A DNA stretch of 64,000 nt from Parapristionchus giblindavisi (GCA_943737045.1 CALSFV010000367.1:62001-126000), one strand, 5' to 3'; shown: positions 25,249 through 40,200, numbered from the stretch's first letter. Program-made: numbers and translations. Notes: generated by a model from the sequence alone, not told the origin.

Positions 25249-28200
25249 TCAATTCTCCTTCTTCTCTTTAAGTATTTGAGAAAGACGAAAATACAATTCT
25301 TTCATATTCTCATTCTGCAGTAATCTGTTCGATTCGAGAGCCTCGAAGCGCTCCATCACTTCTTCGACTCCTTCCGAATATAAAGTACTGCAAAAGACAA
25401 AAGATTAAAGCGCACAATAAGCTAATTAGACACTCCACTGCAGTGAGAGCAAACTTACCTGGCAAATCGTTACCCCGATACACTTTCCTGGCAAACGATT
25501 ACCCCAAATGGTGAATTATTCAACGGCTGAATTCACCATTTGGGGTAATCGTTTGCCATGAAAGTGTATCGGGGTAACGATTTGCCAGGTAAGTTTGCTC
25601 TCAGTGTGGTAGAACTATCTAGTAGTCTATTAATCATTCCCACTAAAAGTAGACTTGCAATTCTACTTCTAGTTGGACGTAAGTTTACTGAAAGTGGTCT
25701 AAGCTAATGTAATACATTCTTTCACTTGTAGAAAACTTGCAGTAAACTTCTAGTCAGTGACATATTTTAAATAGACTGCTTTTTTGAAATACCAGTTCTG
25801 ACAATGCTCTCTCGATTTCTTTGTTTACGAAGGAGCATTTCCAGAGCGGTGAATTTCAGATCAGGGCGGGGTTTGCCTTTAAAAGTTGTGGGGATGACTG
25901 CTGGAGACAGTAGAATAATAAGAAGAGAACTAACTTTAAGTAATCACAAGCATTGAAAATGGAAAGAGAAGCCATTGCTATTGAGTAGAGGGCGAACATT
26001 TGAACTCCGGGATAGTTAGTGTTAAGTAGGAGATCAAAGAATGGAATGAATGTACTGCAATATATTAGTAATTAATCATGACCAAATCTGTAATGTACTA
26101 CAGTCCCTCTATATCGCCCTCTTTAATGCGGCACGCACCGCGTATATGACGCATTTCGTTTTAAAAACTGAATAAGCAAAAAATATTAGTAGTAACGATC
26201 GTTGACTTTTCCGATAACCATACAATCACCACGGATTATTAATAGTTTATGCACCGTTACATTTGCAATACGTGACTACGCCGTAACGCCCTCCGCCGCG
26301 TCGGAGAGGAGGCGGGGGGGTTAAGGCGTAGGCACGTAAGCCAAATGTAACGGTGCATTACTCTGGATAGTTTTTTTTTCAAAACTGGTGCAATATCATG
26401 TTGTGCTAAAATATTGGAAAAGTACATGGGAAAGTAAAAAGTAGTGTTCATTTTGTGATTGTAAAAGTAGTTGGAAAAGTGGCAATCGAACACTCGCGTA
26501 AAGGGTTTTTATTGTAAAAGTGAATTACAAAGATATGCTACTTTTCAAACTACTTTTACAATGGCAAAATTAACACTACTTTTTACTTTTCCATCTACTT
26601 TTCCAAGATTTTTACACCACATCACATTATCAAAATTTTAAATTCGCGCGCGTGTCGCATTTATGGAAGGCGATCGAGCAGGACACCGTACACATGTAAA
26701 ATTCGTAAACAAATAGCTCGCAAATACGTTCGAAAGCAAAAGTTTCTTTCCTCCGATTTCATTGAGTGCGAAAACAAAATTTTTAAACTTTGTTATGAAA
26801 TTTGCATATTGACCGTATAAAATACACGTGTTTATTTGGTACGAGAGTAGCCAGCCACTGCCACAATGAATTTCTATGTTTAGAGAGAGAGAGACCACCG
26901 GTGAGAGAGTAGGTAGATCAGAGAGAGCGAGGAAGGAAAGGAGGAAAGAGTGGGGAGTTAATCGATAGTTCTTCCTCTGTTTAGCAGCAGTAGCAATGCG
27001 ATTAGGCAAGTACATTTTATACGGACAATATCTATGTAAATTTTTTACTGTCAACTTCAAATCAATGTAACTCGCTTCGTTTTTGAGCAACCATGTTAAT
27101 TTTTTTCAGATCGGTTGCTAATGACCTCGCCTACAAATAACTCAATTAAGGATATGCGGGGAAATGTTGTTTTACATGTGTTATTGAATAAAAATTTTTT
27201 TACCATAAAAAATGTGATGTTTCTCGAAAATTTTCCACAAAGGATAAGAAATTTATGGCAGATTCGGATTCACCGTCCACAAATTGGGGTATCCTGATAT
27301 ATCTTTTAACCCAGCTTTGGGCTCCCAATAGTGCTACTGTATATTGACCAGGACACAGTCCAATTTTCTCTCAAATCACATTTGTGATCGTAAATCAGCT
27401 CAAACTTATCCTAATGTTCTTATTAGCATATTTAGACCGTGTATCTCGACTGTATATCGACGAACCTGACAAAATTGTCTTAGTGGTTCGAATTCTCAGC
27501 AACAACCATTTTTGAGATATGAATCGAAAACTGATTTTATTAACGATTTTTCGATTCTTTCGCGGAAGATTTTGTTCTTGAATTTCATTTTCTCTGTGTT
27601 TATTTATCATTTGTTGATAATAGTTGAAGAGATCCCTCGAAGAGACCAATGACCAACTGCCGAGTATTTAGATCGCATCTCGCTCCCTTCCTCGTACTAC
27701 GCAATGCCCATCCCATGGTCTTCGGGTGAACTGGAACCTTTTGGAATTCTTGGAATGATTTCACACATGATAATACTTAAAAGTAAAACGAGAAAGCTGG
27801 TGTTTTTAAATTGTATCAAGTTAGAAAAATCGTTAATAAAATCAGTTTTCGATTCATAACTCAAAAATGATTGCTGTTGAGAATTGAGAGAATTCGTACC
27901 GCTAAGACAATTTTATCAGGTTGGTCGAGATACAGGGTTTAAATATGTACACTAGCATAAGTTTGAGCCGATGTACAGCCAAAAATGTGATTTGAGGGAA
28001 AAATGCACTGTCCTGGACGATATACAGTAGCGCTATTGGGAGGACAAAGCTGGGTTAAAAGATATATCAGTATACCCCAATTTGTGGACGGTGAATCCGA
28101 ATCTGCAAAAAAAAAATCGAATCGAAACTCTTATCCTTTGTGAGACATTTCCGAGAAACATCGCGTTTTGTATGTTAAAAAACAGTTTTCATGCATGTAA

Positions 28201-31200
28201 ATGTAAATCAACATTTCCGATCATATCCTTAATTGAGTTATTATTACATAGGTATGCAAATTTCGAAAAACAAAATTTAAATTTAAAAAAATTTCGCATT
28301 CACTAGGGAATGGTTTATGTGATGGTTGAAATTACGGTTAGTGACCTACATAGCGATAATGAGCATGGTCGACTTCGTAAGAATCAACTGTCAAAAGCTG
28401 CAGTTGATCTATTTTTGTAAAGAAACACATCGCATCTCCGCCGCACGAAAGGCAGCCAAAAAGTGGCATTTTTGGTTTTTTTTCACTTTGTGAACACGAG
28501 TTCGATTCCCCCGACAGCATTTTATGTCTGGTAATTCCAGCAAAAGAATTGCTGTTTCAATGGAAATCAAGTCCAAAAATCTACTTTTGCTGTCTTTCGT
28601 GCGGCAGATATGTGACGGATTTCGTTCAAAAAATCGATCAACTGCAGCTTTTGAAAGTTGATTCTTACTAAGTTGACCATACTGATTATCGCTATGTAGG
28701 TCACTAACCGCAATTTCAACCATCAAAGAATCCATTCCCTAGTCAGTTATGCAGTGTTCAGAACTTGGAAAATGCTCGAAAATGCGGAAAATGCTGTTCA
28801 GAAGTTCAGGTGGAAAATGCCCGAAAATGCTCGATTTTGGCTTGAAAAAGATGGTTTTATACACTTTAAAAGCGTTGAAAGTCGTTATTTCATTGAAAAC
28901 AACTAATGTAGGTCATTTATAAAGTATGCTACTGAAAAATATATCGTATGATGCTTTTTTGAGCACTTTGAGCCGAAAATCAATGAAAATGCTGCGAAAA
29001 ATCAATGTAGCGAGTACATATTTAATATTATCGCTTATCATCAATACAATGCTTACGCAACACTGTTTGCAACCCTTAAACGTTGATATTCAACTAAAAA
29101 CCCAATAAAACTTGCTCAAAAACATCGAAAATGAGCATTTTCCGAGCATTTTCCGACTGAACTTCTGAACAGCATTTTCCGCATTTTCGTGCATTTTCCA
29201 AGTTCTGAACACTGCATAATGCAGTCAAACAATCATTATTGCTTGAACAAAATTCTTTGACATATTAAAATACCGGAAGATTCTGCTGGTGCTGTTTTCG
29301 GTCATAATAACTTCTTCAGTAGGCCAGTCTTCAACCCATTTTATCTGAAATTTATCATAATAATATGCACTAGAAATATCAGGGATCAAAGATCAAGATA
29401 TAAGGAAAACTCACCAAATTATCGTCAACAAACTTATTGTTGATTTGCAATCCATCCGAATATAGCGGTGATGCAATCAAAAAGGATAGAATGCCCCCGG
29501 TGAGATATTGATTTTCACGATTATTGATCGGATATTTTACGTTCAGCATCCTAAAGAAATGTATCTTATGTGTTGAAAAAATTGAGAAAAATGAGAAGGA
29601 AAAAGAGATCATGATAATGTTGTAATTTTATGTATTGAGAGGACTTTTTGAAAATACGTTTTCATTTTCTTAAATCTTTCTTAGCTCGGCTTACACAAAG
29701 AAATCGGCACCCATGATATTGAAAAGAGCTTGACGGTTCTCTGGCATCATCATAACTTTGAATATCGTCAATAGAATCTGAAAATTTGTGCGAAAAAAAT
29801 CATGATAATTAGAAAAATGAATTAAAATTAAAAGAAGAAGAATTTTATCACGTACGTAACTATAATAATAAACTACTCACGTCCTCATACGATGGGTCGG
29901 TGATAGATTCATCTTGTACCTCTCTGTAGAGAAGTTGAAGGCCCCCGTTCCGAACAAATTGGAAAGACGACTCAGCCGATAAATCTACAAGGAATACACA
30001 GGAATTTGAATACAACATTTAAAAAAATTCGTTGAAAGGTGAAGATCAGCGAATGTTCATGCAAGTCTATCACATCTCTCTTGCGATACACTATGATTGT
30101 GAGAATATAGAAATAGATGCGGTATTGACGAAAAATATTTTTCCTATTTATGTATTTTATGTATTGTAATTTATGTATTTGACTCTTGTTCAGGATTTCG
30201 TTCGTACGGCGCTGAAGAGGAAGTGGTTCTGGGTGCAAAAACTCGCTAATGATGAGTGCCCGAAGTGGAGCCGATCAGTGATCGAATGGTTTCCTCGATG
30301 AAGGAGAATAAAAGGGAGACCCCCCCCCCACAAGATGGAGCGACCTCTTTCGGAAGACTGTTGGATGCAACTTTCTAAGCGAAGCAAAGTGCAAGAATTG
30401 GAATTCCATGCACATCAGAGCCCTTGTCTATGCGAACTCTTGATAAATGTGTTATAAATGAAATGAATTGGAGGCTCCACGATTGAGGTACACTCGTACT
30501 TGGAAATTTCTCCCTGTTTGCAGAGCGCTTCAGGGGTTGCGTTTGGTGTGGTTTGGCGACGTTTCCTAATAATTGTTATTTCGGGAATCGAATCCTTGCC
30601 TAATTCTAATTGTAAGAAATTATTTATAAGAAAAGTTATCGATGAAAGATCAAGAGTGCCTCCATCTTTAAAACAAAAACATATTTGCGCATTCAGGATT
30701 AAACAAGCAAATTGCCATCTTATCCATTGAATATATTTTTGCGAAGATAGCGTAATGAACTTCACTCGTGGAGCATGTAATTATCATATATAAAACAGTG
30801 GCCGTATGCAAGAACAGTTTTCCAGGAAAATGTGACGTCATAAGCGTAGGAGGAGGATTTTTGGAAAACTCCTCCGCCTACTCTAATGACGTCACATTTT
30901 CCTGGAAAACGGTTCTTGCATACGGCCACAGGAAAATTGGTTTTTTTTCGTTAATAATGCACTAATGTGGATTTTCCAAATAGCGTACAATATAAGAAAT
31001 GGTATACGATATGTAGAATAACTTTTTCTACCTTCCCGTTTTGGCACTTTCCTGTTTTTTTTTGGCCCGGGGAAGATTTGCATTGAACTCGTTATCCCTT
31101 TTTGGCCCGGGGAAGATTTGCATTGAACTCGTTATCCCTTTTTGGCCCGGGGAAGATTTGCATTGAACTCGAATGTGGTGTAAATTGTAGTAAACCGAAC

Positions 31201-34200
31201 CTGGCATTGCGGAACGCAAAGCCAGAATGAAGAATTGCTTCCTCTATTTTCGTAATCTCTCGTTCAAATTCTAATCAAATTTAATTTAATTACAAATATC
31301 AATAAAAGCCGTCGTCCTTTTTCTCCGTTTCAGTCCAACGCTCTCCCATTTGGACGAGAGGGCGGGGAGCACCGGCCTCCATTGGACTGCCCTCCCTAAA
31401 ATGGGAGGGTAAGCCTCCCCCTGGCAGGGGAGCAGGGGAGCTTATGCAAATTACTCCTGGCCAAAAAAACAGGAAAGTTTTTCAACGTTTTCACAGTTTG
31501 CTCGCGAAAATATTCGAGGTTCTTTAAAGAAGGACTTCTCGCAAGAATAAAAAGGTAAGATTAACAAAGGAGACGCAACATAATATCTCAATTTCGCTTT
31601 CATATTCATATCAATTTTTCAATTTAAGCTGCCACATACAGAGAGAAGTTTATTGTTAATCCACGGAGCATAAGACTTGTGAAGTGTTACATTTAACATT
31701 TTTTGTGGAAAAAGTGTGAAATGTAACACTTCACCCATCTTATGCTGCATGGATAATACTTTTTTCTCTGTGTGCTCTCACCGACCGAAATCTCGTAAAG
31801 AAACGGTACTCCATTACTTCCATATTGGTTTTCTCTTTCATTAGTTATATTTTAACTAATGAAATAATTAAATAAATAAATAAATATTACTCAGTATATT
31901 GCAGATCGTATCGAAGAATTCATAATTATCATCGTGCCCAAATGCTTCATTGATTATCAAGATCATAAGTCTTTCATCAGTGAGGTACGATAAGCATTTG
32001 GGGTTCTTTCTGAGGATGTGTCCAACTTCGAAAAGTATGTGATACAAGCTGAACAAAATCAAGATTATAATCTTTTACTTGAAAAGTAACTTTATGCTCC
32101 TCGTTCTTCCTTTTGCAGCGCGATACCATCCATTTGAGAGGGACCACTGTATCCTATGAGAGATCCCCCTTTCCACCCTGAGATATCAAACCCTGACCCC
32201 CCCCCCATATATCACATTTAAATTTCATGAATTTTCACTAGTCACTTCTATGTGTTTCGTTTCGTGCATACGCACGTTGATAAAATATATGCCGCTCTAT
32301 ACATTCCCTTATTGTTCGCGATAGCCCCGTATTTACCCTCTAAACCTTTGCTCTGGCCTTAAGCGGACGAAAGGAGGAGCAGCTCATTTGGGAACTTTCC
32401 TGTTTTTGGCCCGGGGTAATTTACATAAGTTCTGCATTTGCAGAACAGCTCCCCTGCTAGGGGTAGCCATGCCCTCCCATTTTAGAGAGGGCAGTCCAAT
32501 GGGGGCCATGCTCCCCGCCCTCTCCTCCAAATGGGAGAGCGCTGGACTGAAACGAAGAAGGAGGAAGACGGCTTTTATAGATATTTGTAATTATATTAAA
32601 TTTGGTTAGGATTTCAAAGAGAGAGTACGAAAATAGAGAGAGTAATTCTTCATTTTGGCTTCGCATTCCGCAATGGCAGGGTCGCTTTTTACACATTTTA
32701 CATCACATTTAGACCGCGCAATGGAGAAATAGAAACTAATTAAGAAATGGCCAGTGGTGAATGATAGCGAGTTTAATGCAAATTTTCCCCGTACCAAAAA
32801 TCAGGAAAGTGCCCTCATTTGCTGCAGGATCGTTACTATCTATTCGAGGGATATCAGTCACCATGTTATGAGATGTTATCCACAGCACATAAGACATGTA
32901 AAGTGTTATATTTAACACTTTTTAAGAGGCATGTTCCGTAAGACTCGATCATATTCGACCACCCCCGGACACGTTGCGCTAGCAATGAGAACTGGGGGAC
33001 CATACTCGGGTGTTAGGAGTGTCACCGGCTCTTATTACACAAAACAGTAGATATTTCCTGTTTGCGCCCTCAGGCTATAAAAAAAATTAATTTAAGTGCG
33101 AAAACGTTAAAAAATCATAATTTCTCAAACTGTTGAGATAGAGTCTAAATATCATTTGCGATGCGTCTAGGGTGCACAGACCTTGCTAATCCACTATTAG
33201 CATCGAATGTCCGTTGATTCCTAAACCACTTTTTTACTCAAAATTTTGGTTTTTTCGGACAAATCATCGATTGTTGTAGATTACTGCAGAATTTCCGACC
33301 AGGTATTGTAGCCTAAGCCATTCTGCATCGACTTCACTTAAAACTGGGTTCTCTACGCTAGAACCAGTTGTTGATTTTTTCGCTCGAACTTCCGTTATCG
33401 ATGTTTTTCCCGAACAAATGCTGTACTTTCTAAACGATTGGTGCGATATTGTGGTCTGCTCAAAGTTTAGAGGTGAGGCGAGTAAAATGACACAAGAAGC
33501 CCATCACTTGAATCAATTTGAAAATTTCGATTTTCATGACCATGGTCCGAAAATTTCAAAATTTCACAAGTTTGAAATGTTTTAATTTATGAGAAGTACT
33601 AATGATGTGAATAATATTCAGCCAATGCTCAATGGCTGATCTCTCCTTTCAACCATTTTTTTCGAAAATTTTCATTCTGATTGCGTGTCAAAAATCAGAA
33701 TTGTGTTTGAATCAGTTTCCAACTTGCTTTCTCTAACATTCTGTCATAGTACTTTACAATGTATCAAATCAATATGAAAATCGTTAATATTCGAAAATTC
33801 ATATTTTTTTGCCATGGAAATCAATTTTTCAAAAGAGAGCCGAATGCCGGGATTCCAGTTCTACTATGTTTTACTCATCATGAAACTTCACATTGTCATT
33901 GCATTCGAGTCGAAAAACTGCAATATTTTAGAAATTTGCCGTGAAAGTAGGCGCTCAAATTGAATTTTATGAATTTTCGAAAATAAACGATTTTCATATT
34001 GATTATATACATTGTAAAGTACTATGACAGAATGTTACAGAAAGCAAGTTTGAAACTGATTCAAACACAATTCTGATTTTTGACACGCAATCAGAATGAA
34101 AATTTTCAAAAAAAATGGTTGAAAGGAGAGATCAGCCATTGAGCATTGGCTGAACATTATTCACATCACAATAAGCCGCATAAATGAAAACATTTCATGA

Positions 34201-37200
34201 TTTCTAATTTTCATGCACTTTTACAGGAGATCCGTAATATAAACAATTCGTATTTTGATCTTTACATCCCTTCCTAAAGATTCCAAACAATCATTATTAT
34301 TATGACTTTTAAACGTTTTCGCACTTAAATTAATTTTTCTTATTGCCTGAGGGCACAAACAGGAACTTTACACTGTTTTGTGTAATAAGGGCCGGTGACA
34401 CTCCTAACAATCAAGTAAGGACCCCCAGTTCTCATTGCTAGCGCAACGTGTCCAGGGGGTGGTCGAGTGATAACGGCCATCTCTCTTAACACTCTCAAAA
34501 AAGTTTTAAATATACTTCACAGGTCTTATGTGCTGTGTTTAACACCTCTTTTCTCTGTGTGCGAATGAAGGCAAGAAGTATAGAATTAAAACTGTCCGAA
34601 CAATACAAATTCCGCTCTTTGCCGCGCAATACTCTGACTCCGCCCATTTCTTCGCGCGACATTCCATTTTCGCTTAGTTTATTGAATTTTATGGAAATTT
34701 ATCGTCATTTCATTCGGCTTTCATTGTCAGCAAAAATAAAATTATATGCATTTAAAAAACGTTCAGAAAAACCTCCCGAAATTTGGCGAAAATTTTGGAG
34801 TGCGTTTTTCTCAACGGTGGAGAAGTTTACTATATTCGGCATTTGCGTGGTGTGTGCAAAACTTTTGTAATTCTACAATGTTGGCTGTAGTAAGGAAGCA
34901 TAATTAGTGCATTTTAGGGGGAACACATGGGTAGGGGCGTTCGGGAATTACGCGTAAAAAAGGAAGACTCTGCAGGAAAAATAAAGTGATTTACCTTGTG
35001 AAATGCTTATGCTCTATTGCGTGGTTTAAGAGAATGGAACAGAATCGACCGATGTCAAATGAGCAATGTTCCCGAAGATTGGTTGTTAGCAGTGAGCTGC
35101 TCTGAAGTATTATTATTATTATTTTCATTAATTGATAAAATACCTCATCAAGCATACGTATTATTCCTCGGCCATCAGCAATGTTCAGACAGCGCTCAAA
35201 GAATAAGTAGAACGGTTTAATACTCTGCAGCAGACTGAGCTGTTTACTCCTGCAATCATAGATCATTAAATATTACCTCCGATTGTTATGCAAATAAAAA
35301 ACACTAATATTGAGCGTATAAAAATCACTTGTTTTATTTGTAGAAGAGACTTTCTTGTTTTGCATGGTTCAGAAACTATGCCGATCTCTTTTATATATCA
35401 TATAACGCGCGGCGAAGGTCATCCGGGTTAGAGAGAGGCAGCGGAGAGACAATCGAGAGGCGGGGCGAGATGTAGAAGGTTACATCTCGCCCGCCTCTCG
35501 ATTGTGACTTCCGTTCTTTAGCACAGTTTGTCATTTTCTTATGCAAGTACATTTTATACGCACAATACTACGCGAAATGATTGCGAGAGGAGAGCGGAGG
35601 GGGGGGGGGTTTCAGAAGCGTCATCGAGGCCAATGGAGGCCAGATCAAGTGATCATTCATTGTTAAGTTGCTATGACCAGTGGTAAATACTATGCCCTGT
35701 TTGAATTGTCTATGATGTTTTTTGAGGAAGGTTTTTTTCTTCTTATATGTAATTATTCTTGTAACAGTACTTTTTGGACACCCTGTAAATAATATTTTTT
35801 TTAATTCAAAAATTAAAATCGCGCCGTGATGCTGATAACCAGCGGAAGTCCGCCTTCGGGGAAATATTCATAGAGTATTGGGAATTGATTGGCATACATC
35901 GCACTTTCTACACTGGAGGGGGGGGGGGGGGGCTCTCCTTTTTGTTTTCTGTTCTTATTTGCTGGCCATCGAATGTCTATGCAAATGTATAAAACACGCT
36001 ATCTGAGAAAATCGACATAGGTGCGGTATCGATGAAAAATAGATTTTTTTGTTTTATGTATAATAATTACAGGCTCTATGAGTGTAGTTCACTGGTACTT
36101 GGAAATTCCTTCCAATTGAAAATTCGCTTCAGGGAGTGACCACACAACTATTTGGCGCCTTTTCCTAAAAGGTTTATTTCGAATCCAATCGTTTCAGGAG
36201 TGAGTGCGATCGACTCCTTGGCTAATTCTAAGAAACTATTATCAAGGTGAGTTTTTTGATCAACGGTCAACGAAGGCTGGAAATGGGAATTTTCGAAAAA
36301 AATTTTACATTAAATTAATTCTCACTATTTTCCCATAGCCCAGGTAGATTTTTTATTTGCTTAATATCTTCTACATATTATATTACACCTTCAGTTTAAA
36401 ATTCATAATTTTTTAAAAATACATTTAATATGAATTAATCATTTTTATAACGAAAATCGTAATTATGGTGTGCTCCTACAGTAATCCCTAATCAGTTAAT
36501 TTGGTTTTTTTCGCTAGTTTTAAGCATATTTTCTGCGCTTTTCTTTATAATGTTAGATGTATTCAATTATTCTGCACTCTTCGAGTGCAGCTGCACGGTA
36601 TATGTGATGATTACATTACTGATCGTACCTGTACTGTAAATTTTATTCACTTTCGTATCCGAGCTAGCTTGCGAGTTAGTTACCATACTCATGCCGTTCC
36701 GTACTCTTTCTAATCGGTTATATAGACTGATCAGAGAATAAGAGAGAGCACGTAAATTACAGTACACGCACAGTACAGGTACGATCAGTAATGTGATCAT
36801 CACATATACCGTGCAGCTGCACTCCGACGGTGCAGAATAATCGTATACATCTAACATTATAAAGAAAAGCGCAGAAAATATGCTTAAAACTAGCGAAAAA
36901 AAAACAAATTAACTAATTAGGGATTACTGTAGGAGCACACAATAATTACGATTTTCGTTATAAAAATGATTAATTCATATTAAATGTATTTTTTAAAAAT
37001 TATGAATTTTAAACTGAAGGTGTAATATAATATGTAGAAGATATTAAGCAAATAAAAAATCTACCTGGGCTATGGGAAAATAGTGAGAATTAATTTAATG
37101 CAAAATTTTTTTCGAAATTTCCCATTTCCAGCCTTCGTTGACCGTTGATCAAAAAACTCACCTTGACAATAGTTTCTTAGAATTAGCCAAGGAGTCGATC

Positions 37201-40200
37201 GCACTCACTCCTGAAACGATTGGATTCGAAATAAACCTTTTAGGAAAAGGCGCCAAATAGTTGTGTGGTCACTCCCTGAAGCGAATTTTCAATTGGAAGG
37301 AATTTCCAAGTACCAGTGAACTACACTCATAGAGCCTGTAATTATTATACATAAAACAAAAAAATCTATTTTTCATCGATACCAAAAAATATCCCAGTTG
37401 TTCAATTCTCTCAGATAGTGTTTTATAACATATCTATGCAAGGGGCAAGTGATATGCAAGAAATTAGCACGACCATTCATCAATCCCGTAGCGCAGTGGT
37501 AAAAGTGCTCACTAGTAAGCGTAACTTCGCGTGTTCGAAACCTATTGCTGAACTTTCCTATTTTCAAAATTTCGCGCCTTTGCCTGTACATCAAGCTTGG
37601 ATTCATTCATGATTCTAGCGATCAATAAGCTAAATTAGCATAAACTAATTTATGTAAGGTATGCAGAATAACTTTTGCTATCTTTCTGTCTTCACAGTTT
37701 GTTCACGAAAATATTGCCCGGACACCACCTTTAACCTTTAATAATTATTTTTTTAAATTAAAATGATAATTTTCAACTAAGCGAATGGAGCAAAATAAGT
37801 TCAGGTGATGTTTCGTAATTTAACGTCATTTATGGCGCGTTGAAATATAGTGCAAAACCGAAAAAAGCGAGTTTCCGAGTGATAAAATGTACCCTTTAAA
37901 ACCGAAAATAGGAAGTCGTTATTTGAATTCGCGGGCGCGAATAATATGCGGGAATTCAAATTTGCACTCCCGACTGCGACTTTCCGATGACTAAAGTAGA
38001 TGAAAAGAGAGAGAACAAGCAATTCAAGATTTACATCATTTTTAAAACAGAAATTGGCAGTCGGAATGGGTATTCATTTGGGCTGGGTCCTTGAAACACA
38101 GATGTGGCGGGTTTTCGAATTTTGAAAACTCGATTTTCACCAAAAAAATGGAGCGACCTAGAATCAATGTTAGTGTCGATTAAATATAAGTATAAATAGA
38201 CAACAAAAACTGGCTATACGATGGTCCAGAGATCCGATCGCGAACTGATTTTTTACCTCCTCAAAACATTCTAAAATTAATTAAAATTTTAAAACAAAAA
38301 AGTGTAGTCTAATTTTTGCCTCATCTTATAGAGCAAAAAAATTCCGCGTCGAATAAGGGAAAAAATCAAAAATTGAAGGACCCCTCTTTTGAGATAAATG
38401 GACCTGAAGTTTACCCGAAAATATTTTTGCTTTCATACCCCATCATGTTCGTACTCATATTGAAGAGCTCGTCGAGTAGAACAACTTTCATGTTGAACGT
38501 TTTGTCTGAAACTCATGTACAAGAGAAATACATGAGTTTACTTTTTCACATTCACACGGTTTTTCAGACAAGTTTGAGTAAAACAATAGTAAAATATTTT
38601 TGTGCACAAAATGCTTTCGCCTATATTGTAGAATTCAAAAATCCATACTTAGTTTGTTGTTTCACGAAAAAAATTTTTAGTCCCCTATGCTGAAAAATAA
38701 AGACTCGAAAATGGTCTTGAAAAAATATTGTCGGATCCTTGCCATGTTTATACTCAGTTTAAAGTACTCGTCTTAAAGTACTCGCACGTCATTTTTGATG
38801 TTGGTCGTATTGTATGAAAGTCGTTTGTTCTCAAGATCCACGCGATCGAAATAATTTGGATCCAATAAATCTTAATTCATGTATTTCTCTTGTAAATGAG
38901 TTTCAGACAAACCGTTCAAGATGAAAGTTGTTCTACTCGACGAGCTCTTCAATATGAGTACAAACATGAGGGGATTGAAAGCAAAAATATTGTCGGGTCA
39001 ACTACAGGTCCATTTATCTCAGAAGCGGGGTCCTTTGATTTTTGATTTTTTCCCTTATTCGACGCGGAATTTTCTACTATATTAGATGAGGCAAACATTG
39101 GACTGCACTTTTTTGTTTTAAATTTTAATTAATTTTAGAATGTTTTGAGGAGGTAAAAATCAGTTCGCGATCGGATCTCCGGACCATCGTATATCGTATT
39201 GTTTTTGTTGTCTATTTATACTTATAATTAATCGACACATTTTTTTCGGTGAAAATCGAGTTTCCCGCCACATCTGTGTTTCAAGGAACCAGCCCAAATG
39301 AATACCCATTTTGTGATGGGGGTCCATAAAAAATTTTTGGGCCAAATCGGTGAGGATGTCCGGCACTTCATGGAATCTCACTGAGCCGATATCCTAAACT
39401 GAATATTGAACTTACTGATGCAACATTTCGATGACTCTCATGGCGGCGGGAGTGATAATATCATGACGAACATTCAGCCTCGTTACATTCAGACATGCTT
39501 CAACGCAGGCATTCACTTCCGATGGATCATTATATTCATAAAACTGTAATATTTTTCACGTGTTATCGATTGATCTGGGAGAGGGTGGTGTTTGATGGCC
39601 ACAAAAAGTATGGCGAATACGAGTATCCTTCCATAATCATATCCTAAATAATATCCCTCCCCAGATCCACACGCGTGTTTTATCCTACATATATAAGCTT
39701 CCGTCTCTGTGATAAAGTATTGACTATTGAACCCCACAGTATGCGCGTTAGTTGATCAACTTTAAGAAAAAAGCATCAATCATAATTTCACAATATCTAA
39801 AAACTAAAAAAATTGATTGCCTGTTTTTTCTCACCCAAAATTTTGTGCTTTTTCCTATCAGGGGCGGTATTCTTTCGTCAGTTAAGGAAAAATGCCGAAA
39901 TATATATATTTGTTATATATACTATATATTTATTTATTCTACAGTAGCAGCCGAAAGTATTCGCCTAAACTTTTGCAGTGTCGTAACTTTTGATTCAGAT
40001 GAGCAATCAGGCTCATGTTTTGGCAGGGTACTATAAGACTAGTGTGCATCATATCCTACTCCCGTTGTTATGATTCGTCGTCGTATTATTGTGTAGCGAT
40101 CCTGGATCCCCTCTGTACTTGCTCTGCAGTGATTATTTCCTCAGCGGGATTTTTCAGAGACTTCTTGTTGACAGTGTGTGAACAATATTTACTGAGGAGT

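Larger units (their letters stand above)
26055..29273 (-). other. Extra 3.2 kb intron in copy B, absent in copy A
   Basis: It splits copy B exon 29274-29344 (71 nt) from 25935-26054 (120 nt). Copy A has one 191-nt exon covering exactly the same codons. The intron consists almost entirely of foldback elements. Confidence 0.75.

Noticed and set aside
28409..28735. 108-codon minus-strand frame
   Set aside because: Created by a 440 bp palindrome; the same residues recur in the mirrored frame and no protein family is recognisable.
34535..34870. 111-codon plus-strand frame
   Set aside because: In intron 10 of copy B, has no match in copy A and shows no motif.
35810..35908. Possible extra exon readable as YANQFPIL...FPEGGLPLV, also near 14405-14515
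   Set aside because: Intron 8 of copy D lacks it, differences between A and B are not biased to silent sites, the copy A frame stops, and splice signals are weak. It is more likely part of an old repeat; a TACAGGGTGTCC-type end lies beside it.
37478..37550. Intact tRNA gene
   Set aside because: A and B boxes are present but the acceptor and anticodon stems do not pair, so it is listed only as tRNA-derived.
38316..38693. 125-codon plus-strand frame
   Set aside because: Lies in one arm of a foldback element; low-complexity F/K/N composition and not open in the mirrored arm.
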